From Cryptomeria japonica (taxonomy: Eukaryota; Streptophyta; Pinopsida; Cupressales; Cupressaceae), in assembly GCF_030272615.1 (NCBI RefSeq), contig NC_081410.1, positions 567,133,152 through 567,197,151 on the forward strand: DNA of 64,000 nt, read 5' to 3'. The notes below the pieces were generated by a model. It had not been told where the DNA came from. It was given only the letters and a program-made list of their open reading frames with translations, and did not search any database. This document shows, in pieces, positions 58,697-64,000 of the stretch (within the stretch, counting starts at the first letter, position 1; every line of letters starts with the position of its first letter). Made by a program: the position numbers and the translations under genes.

Positions 58697-59571
58697 TCAT
58701 ACTACAATCAGTTGGCAAGACTTTAATTTTGCAAAGTCTTGTTCACGAACACTGCGAACTAACCTTCTCCAAATCAAATCAGATTTAATAAATTCTAACA
58801 GTCGAACAACTTCTCTTACAACTATTACAAATGCAAAAATCATCCATAAATTCATGATCAGAAATAACATCACCTTGATTTTCTTCTCATTTCCCGATTG
58901 CATATTCACAATCTCTTTCACTTGTCCCAACTCTACCTCAACTGGCCAATCACCAGTGACACAAACTATATCAGCTTCACTTCCTCTTGCATCCTCAGCA
59001 GCTCCCTCTACAGATCCTTTCCATGCAAAGACAATTGCACTATCATATCCACCACCATATGCAGTAGCATTAGGTTTTCTTCGATAACCATACCCAGCTT
59101 GTGCACGAATTAATGCATCCCACTCTACCTCCACTTTTGCAATCTTCATCAATAAATCATGATTTTTGCAATCTGCCTGTTCTTCTTTAGGGTCATCCTC
59201 ATTCGCTAGATTCGAGACTACATCCACCTCACCCCAGGAGGCATCCTCCTCACCTTGGAAGGGAAACAAACCAGTCTCTTCTTCAAACAACGAATACAAC
59301 AAACCCTCTTCTTCTTCAGCCAAAATCTCCTCCTTTTTCCAGCCATCCCACCAATGACGTTTGGTTTCATCCTCCACTTGGACATCACTCTCTATTGAGT
59401 CTAGACTACCAAGAAATTTTTCGATGACTGATTTGGCTTCATCATCCAATTCAGCCTCATCATCTAAAACTTTAGCCTATTTGTTGATAACATAAAAACA
59501 CCCAGCTCTGAGATCAAACACAAAGTAAGGGCACCCATATCCAGGATCAACTATCCAATCTGATCCCATCT
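58697..59571 (-). pseudogene. ORF inside the mini-element, unknown function
   Basis: The open part (59449 to 58697, 250 codons) starts MDDEAKSVIEKFLGSLDSIE. It contains a Trp/acidic stretch (KRHWWDGWKKEEILAEEEEG), a Gly/Tyr stretch (AQAGYGYRRKPNATAYGGGY) and a hydrophobic segment near the end (VMLFLIMNLWMIFAFVIVV) that could span a membrane. Upstream, an ATG at 59571 begins MGSDWIVDPGYGCPYFV. A 2-nt insertion (a CA unit near 59521) and a TAG at 59477-59479 separate it from the open part, so the original protein was probably about 290 residues. I recognise no family. It may be a captured host gene or a protein private to this element group. Confidence 0.7.
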
Positions 59572-59605
59572 CTGCTCAACATTTCACCATAGCTCTGATA
59601 GCAAT

Positions 59606-59856
59606 TGTTAAGATTAAAAGAGTAGAGAAGCGAAAACAAAACAATAGAAAAGAAAACACACAACACAAGGTTTAATGTGGTTCACTACTAAGTGGCTACG
59701 TCCACCAGAAATGCAGGGAGAATTCTTATTAACCAATATCCCTACAATCATACGTGACTGCACTCAATCATTTATAGAGACATCTCAAATATGATATGAA
59801 GAGTCTTCTGGGGAAGACAAACAACCATGTGACTGGTGGGCTTCATATACCCAACA
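59606..59856 (-). repeat. 5' LTR of the mini-element
   Basis: Plus strand TGTTAAGATTAAAAGAG ... CATATACCCAACA, followed by CTTAT. Confidence 0.9.
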
Positions 59857-59861
59857 CTTAT

Positions 59862-60645
59862 CATAAAGCCACAGCTGTGATGTACAGTCATGTGAATCTA
59901 TAAATCAGACGTGAAGCAAATATATTAAACTCTTCAACTTCAACCATTTGAATGATTCATAAATCAAGATAAGATTCTTCAACTTCAACTGTTTGATTCA
60001 TAAATAAGATAATATTTCAGTTACATTAGATGTATCATGTTTTGGATGATTCATAAATCATAATAGTTTATTAAGCTGAAAATTGGCTATGTTTTGGAAG
60101 ATATATTATTACAACATGAAAAAAAATCTAATATATTGGTTGAAGTTAAATAAATAAAATGCTTTTGTCTCTTAGCTCAAGAGTAAGTAGTATTAGTGGG
60201 AAAGACATCATGTTATGAATAAAGAAAGGGAATGGTTTGTTATTGTTGCAATCATTTTGATCATTTTGAGCATGAATGTTTCAAGAAGAAGAAATATATA
60301 ACAAACCCTTCTGACTATTGGTTGCTAATTGCACCACAAAACCATGCGGCTGCTAGTTTTATTTGTATTTAATAGTCTCAAATTATATACGTCAGAAAAA
60401 ACTTGTTGTAGTGACTTGCTCATTAGTAATATGTGTGTGACTCAAGAGCATAACATCATATTTAATGATAATGAATTTCAATAGAGTACACTTGGATAGA
60501 GACTTGATATATGAAAAACGACAAAGGAATGACTGTATTTTAAGAATCTTATGAAAAATAAAATTAAGAATAAGGATAAGATTAAAAAGTTGTATTTGAC
60601 TAGATATCTTGTGGGTTTAACTCACAAATTTTTTTCTTTTGAGTT
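59862..60645. other. Sequence upstream of the mini-element
   Basis: The first 60 bp (CATAAAGCCACAGC ...) continue the PME upstream region displaced by the mini-element. A degenerate tandem repeat follows at 59931-60013. Then AT-rich DNA without a recognised gene. Confidence 0.5.
59931..60013. repeat. Degenerate tandem duplication, about 40 bp x2
   Basis: TCTTCAACTTCAAC(C/T) followed by TTTGA, ATTCATAAAT and AAGATAA occurs twice. The 27-bp stretch at 59950-59976 (GAATGATTCATAAATC then AAGATAAGATT) also occurs at 11541-11567 in the same orientation. Confidence 0.8.
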
Positions 60646-60781
60646 ATATAATTGAAACTATTGAAATAGGCTCAACTACCCTACCCCATTCAAGGGCCCA
60701 CCCCAATCTATTATAAATGATTGGGGTGGGCCCTTGAATGGGGCAGGGTAGTCGAGCCCATTTCAATAGTTTCAATTATAT
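60646..60781 (-). repeat. Near-perfect palindrome: 63-nt arms, 10-nt loop
   Basis: Arms 60646-60708 and 60719-60781 are reverse complements without gaps. The only three differences are plus-strand A opposite C; in a minus-strand RNA each becomes a G-U pair, so all 63 positions pair. The loop is TATTATAAAT. GTT flanks both sides (60643-60645, 60782-60784), which could be a 3-bp target-site duplication. The interior is GC-rich (ACCCC, GGGCCCACCCC) in an AT-rich context. Either a MITE-like foldback element or a hairpin RNA precursor would explain it. Confidence 0.92.
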
Positions 60782-61199
60782 GTTAATTTAATGGTTCAAG
60801 GTTGAGAAATTATTTACAATAGATTAATTTACCATGTTTCAATAGCTATGATTATGTGTTAATTTAATCTTTTATAGACATGACTTAAAAGTTGTTAGTA
60901 TTGATTATTAATACTCATAACTAATGAAATGTATTGTATAGATTTAAAAAATAATAAATCATCAGATTTGAATTTGTGTACCAATAAAATATGATTTCAT
61001 CATAATTATTTATTTATGAGAATGGGAAAACGCTTTGGGTGATTTTTGCATCAAGGTAGATCTAAGAATGGTTTTTCCATTTTGAACCTTATCCTCCCTA
61101 TTCATGAATCCTATTTATGATTTATACTAAAAATGATGAAACTAAAATTAAATGAAAAAATCTCACATCCAATTGATATGATAACATTGTGAAAAGAAA
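60782..61199. other. Non-genic AT-rich sequence
   Basis: The right flank of the palindrome (TTTCAATAG ... GTTAATTTAAT) is partly repeated 70-90 bp further on (TTTCAATAGCTATGATTATG then TGTTAATTTAAT). No gene was recognised. Confidence 0.5.
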
Positions 61200-61690
61200 A
61201 AAACTCACTACTCAATGCTTATCTTTGATATGATTCCCTTGAGAGAAACTCTCAATGATGATATCTCTAACCCTAAAGGCGTAATCACATAAACACTATA
61301 AATGAGCTTATAATGTGTAGTACCCATAGCTATATGAATACTTGTTTGATAAGCCTATAATACATAACAAAATTGAGTGCACCAATCCTTACAATGCTTA
61401 TTGATATTTTTTAAAGTGTTTTCTCAATTGTTTTATTAGAAGCTTTGACTTGACTATTTCATTGAGGATATTATGGTGTAGATAAATGATGCTAAATGTG
61501 AACTTTATCAAGAAACTTCTTAACATATTTGTTCTTAAATCATGTACCATTATTAGAAAAAAAAAATCAGAAGGTAAACCAAATCCAAAAATAATATTAT
61601 CAAGAAGAAACTAAGAAATTACTTTAGTACTCATGGAATGAAATGGAATAGATTTGACCAATTTTGTAAAGAAATTGGTAGCTATAATAA
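61200..61690 (-). pseudogene. Gypsy integrase relic (Tat/Athila-like)
   Basis: Read on the minus strand in shifting frames, pieces of a Gypsy integrase core appear in order: TNFFTKLVKSIPFHS, FLLDNIIFGFGLPS, then NKYVKKFLDK in another frame, ASNKTIEKTL, and finally PLEI-like and SSLRVSLK sequence. The aligned spacing fits the Tat/Athila group rather than chromoviruses. It is heavily broken by stops, frameshifts and an A-run, and no LTR was found for it. Confidence 0.72.
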
Positions 61691-61705
61691 TAAAAGTATA
61701 CCCTA

Positions 61706-61958
61706 ATGGCGACGCACAGAAGGTTAGGGCTGCAACCTAGAGAGTTCAGAGATTTCAGATCAAATGATTGGCCAAGGTACCATGCAAATCTTGTTTTTCA
61801 TTCATGGACAAGACATAAATGGGTTTGGGAGGATCAAAATAGAGCTCCTATACCATTTACGAGTAGAAAGGAAAGTGGTGGATGGAGATGATTTTCGGAG
61901 ATCTGGAAATGACTTCCAAGGTAGCTTCAGCAATTGCAATAATAACCAGCTAGGCTGA
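61706..61958 (+). other. Short unrecognised ORFs before the Sirevirus LTR
   Basis: Two overlapping frames start MATHRRLGLQPREFRDF (61706) and MIGQGTMQILFFIHG (61764). The first has a Trp/Arg-rich composition (HSWTRHKWVWEDQNR). No family was recognised; it may be the start of a gag-like ORF or a gene fragment cut by the LTR. Confidence 0.25.
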
Positions 61959-63347
61959 TGAATAATGATGAACAACAGATACCCTAACTGGTGCTCAGAG
62001 GGGGGGATGAATCAATACATACAAAAAATTCTTATCAACTTTTCAAGTTAAGACAATACTAACCAGTTGTCTTCATTACTGAACTTAACCATGGCAATAC
62101 CGGTTAAACATAGTAAGACTTCAGACAATGTAAACCAGTAAAAATGAACCCTTCAAATACATTCAATACTTGATAACTACTTCACCCATAAACATATGCA
62201 TGTGGTATATCAGCAATACCATAACCATTAGCTCTGCATGCATAATCACTCAAACAAACAATACTTAATCATCACATGAAAAATGCACAACTCATGACAC
62301 ATAGATTTTTCATGTGGAAACCCAAATGGGAAAAACCACAGTGGGGATGAATACCCACAAGCTTGTTTTGAACTCTTTTGAAGCTCACTCTGTTAGGAGC
62401 CTAGTCCGATTAAAGACTTTACAATAAGGTTTTGCTAGGAACCGATCCTGTTAAAGATCACCCGGTTAAGGGATGGCTATATACCTTGTTAAAGGTTGAA
62501 ACCCTGTTAAAGGTTACCTTGCTAGAGGATTTAAAGAACTCAATGAACTTGAGTCACCTGGTTAGAGGATTTACAGTAAGCCTATTAAAGCTACCCAACA
62601 AAGGGATTTTCCTTCTGTTGAAATGGTTAGAAGACAATAGGTAAAACTCTGATCTAATAACAGCACTATATGCTAAGGCAAATCCTTTTCAGTTCCTCTA
62701 CTCTAAAATCACACTCTGCAGTTTTCTCTCACTGGTCTGGCAAGTATCTCATCACTTGGATACACACACAACTTTTGTGAAGAACTTACAATAACAAACA
62801 TCATCGACCTTATAGACAACAATTAGGTCGGTAGCATAAATCCTAAACCCTAAGCATTTAAGTTTACAATTACATTCGGTCAAGCCCTGGTCGTCCAAAC
62901 ACTTTCCATAGAGTGAAGCAATCTTAAATAGATCACAAGTCATTCTGCATCGTCCATTCTTCACTGCACATAGAAATCAGTAACTCATCATGCTTTCTTC
63001 TCATACTGCTAAGAAGAATGTTCATTCCCGAAATAGACATTTAATGCAATCATTCTTCACATGCAAGATCCTCAAGGAAATACTTCACATGCACAAAACT
63101 AACGTGGAATCTCAATCTCATCTTCATCTCTTAGCTAACTCATCATAGAAGGTCACTGATTGCATCACACAAGTTGGATCGCCAAACCGGAAACCCTAGA
63201 GATGAGACTACCAACCGATAGTCACACTTAGTGAAACCCAAACACCGGTTCACTACAACTCTTCATACCGGTTCACTTGCACTTATTGACATCAATGACA
63301 ACATATATTATCATCATATCATCATACCGATTCATAAAATACCAACA
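61956..63347 (-). repeat. LTR of a Sirevirus-type Copia (3' LTR, minus orientation)
   Basis: Plus-strand TGATGAA... (61956 or 61967) to AAATACCAACA, about 1.39 kb. Both ends resemble the LTR at 19122-20255 (TGATGAA...AGAGGGGGG(A/G)TGAAT and ATACCAACAATCTCCCC), and the internal part has the same kind of CGGTTAA-rich repeats. The exact start is uncertain by 11 bp. The partner LTR must lie beyond the window. Confidence 0.78.
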
Positions 63348-63535
63348 ATCTCCCCCTTTGGCATTGATGGAAATACTCAGTGTAGCATTGCAACTAAAAA
63401 CATCATAGACCAGTGCATCTAAAATATATTTTCCCCTATCTCATAGATCTTCTCATATATCTTCTCCCCCTTTGACAACAATGCCAAAGTGGAGGCACAA
63501 TCTTCCATACTCCACTATGTTGCTCCCCCTATGGA
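63348..63535 (-). promoter_or_regulatory. Polypurine tracts of the Sirevirus-type Copia
   Basis: ATCTCCCCCTTTGGCATTGATGG-type sequence abuts the LTR at 63348. CTTCTCCCCCTTTGAC (near 63460) and TTGCTCCCCCTATGG (near 63520) follow. On the minus strand these are repeated purine tracts, as described for Sireviruses. Confidence 0.7.
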
Positions 63536-63607
63536 GTAGCATCCTTCAACACATCAATCCTGAAAGATTTGACACTGTAATACCTAACTGATGTGGAGCA
63601 CACATCT

Positions 63608-64000
63608 TTAGTTTACTTCATGAAGGGGCAAAACCCCTAATTCACCTCTCAAATAGGTAAATGTAGTCTTCGGTAAGGGCTTAGTGAATATGTCTGCTAG
63701 TTGCTTCTTACTGGAAACATGTTGTAATACAACCTCTCTATTTTGAACTTTCTCTCTCAAGAAATGATACTTGAGCTCAATGTGCTTAGTTCTAGCATGC
63801 AATACCAGATTCTTGGAAATATTGATTGCACTAGTATTCTCACAAAATATACTCACTGGTTCAGATATAGGTACTTTGAAACCGTCCAATACATGTTTCA
63901 TCCAGATTGCCTGAGTGCAGTTCATAAATGCTGCCACATACTCCGCTTCAACTGTAGATTGAGAAGTACAGATTTGCTTCTTACTTTTCTAGGAGACTAA
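63608..64000 (-). pseudogene. Copia RNase H, C-terminal end (partial, runs off window)
   Basis: Minus-strand reading from the window edge: KSKKQICTSQSTVEAEYVAA, AIWMKHVL, ENTSAINISKNLVLHARTKH followed by IELKYHFLREKV, LQHVSSKKQLADIFTKPLP, YLRGELGVLP. This is the end of a Copia polyprotein. A TAG near 63990 replaces the Trp usual before KSKKQ, so this copy is probably defective. The stop at 63608 lies 260 bp before the LTR. Confidence 0.92.

Larger units (their letters stand above)
58380..59856 (-). mobile_element. 1.48-kb LTR mini-element with unrecognised ORF
   Basis: Two direct repeats of about 255 bp (58380-58634, 59606-59856) are flanked by the 5-bp duplication CTTAT (58375-58379, 59857-59861). 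Orientation is minus: LTRs start TGTTGGGTATATG; the primer-binding site TGCTATCAGAGC (59592-59603) follows the 5' LTR after two bases; the purine tract ACGAGGGAGAT precedes the 3' LTR. The outer end of the 3' LTR is mutated (plus strand TC instead of TG). The internal 970 bp encodes no gag or pol motif but one long ORF in the same orientation. It is TRIM-like in structure but larger. Confidence 0.9.

Overview
The window looks like nuclear DNA of a seed plant with a large, repeat-filled genome. A gymnosperm is the best guess: AT-rich intergenic DNA, nested LTR retrotransposons, one element with about 3.5 kb LTRs, PPR relics and one isolated gene in 64 kb. The species cannot be fixed from sequence alone. 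No rRNA, tRNA, CRISPR or prokaryotic feature was seen.

The only substantial host gene is a pectinesterase (PME with a PMEI pro-region) on the minus strand at 55713-57536. It has one intron and all catalytic motifs, but a 1-nt insertion near 57333 separates the signal anchor from the rest. Pieces of the same gene recur. A promoter plus 5' coding copy lies on the plus strand at 11668-12658. It faces a second copy on the minus strand at 12676-13014, whose continuation is split by transposons into 17583-17670 and 27855-28141. Together they form a convergent inverted repeat. A promoter-only copy lies at 6938-7340.

Layout. 1-11.6 kb: non-genic DNA with a SINE (994-1250), a PPR pseudogene (5870-6325) and degenerate repeats. 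11.7-28.1 kb: the PME inverted duplication, invaded by a young Copia element (13021-17576) and by a composite of an old Copia whose zinc-knuckle codons were split by a Sirevirus-like element lacking pol (19122-26596), plus a 373-bp TRIM (27198-27570). 28.1-41.2 kb: a decayed minus-strand LTR element interrupted by a complete but mutated Ty3/Gypsy chromovirus (29101-40820, TSD ATATC). 41-46.9 kb: tandem duplications and a probable LTR. 46948-51246: a 5'-truncated L1-type LINE with a 19-bp TSD and an extra ORF after its RNase H. 51.3-55.7 kb: AT-rich DNA with several short tandem duplications. 55.7-60 kb: the PME gene and its upstream region, which contains a 1.48-kb LTR mini-element with an unrecognised ORF. 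60.6 kb: a 63-nt-arm palindrome. 61.2-64 kb: a Gypsy integrase relic and the 3' end of a Sirevirus-type Copia that runs off the window.

Where TSDs or nesting are visible, relative ages can be read. The PME duplication came first. The Copia at 13 kb is young (2 LTR differences in 219 bp by eye). The 58.4-kb mini-element inserted after the PME duplication, because the paralogous copy keeps the empty site. All alignments were made by eye, so identities and ages are approximate.
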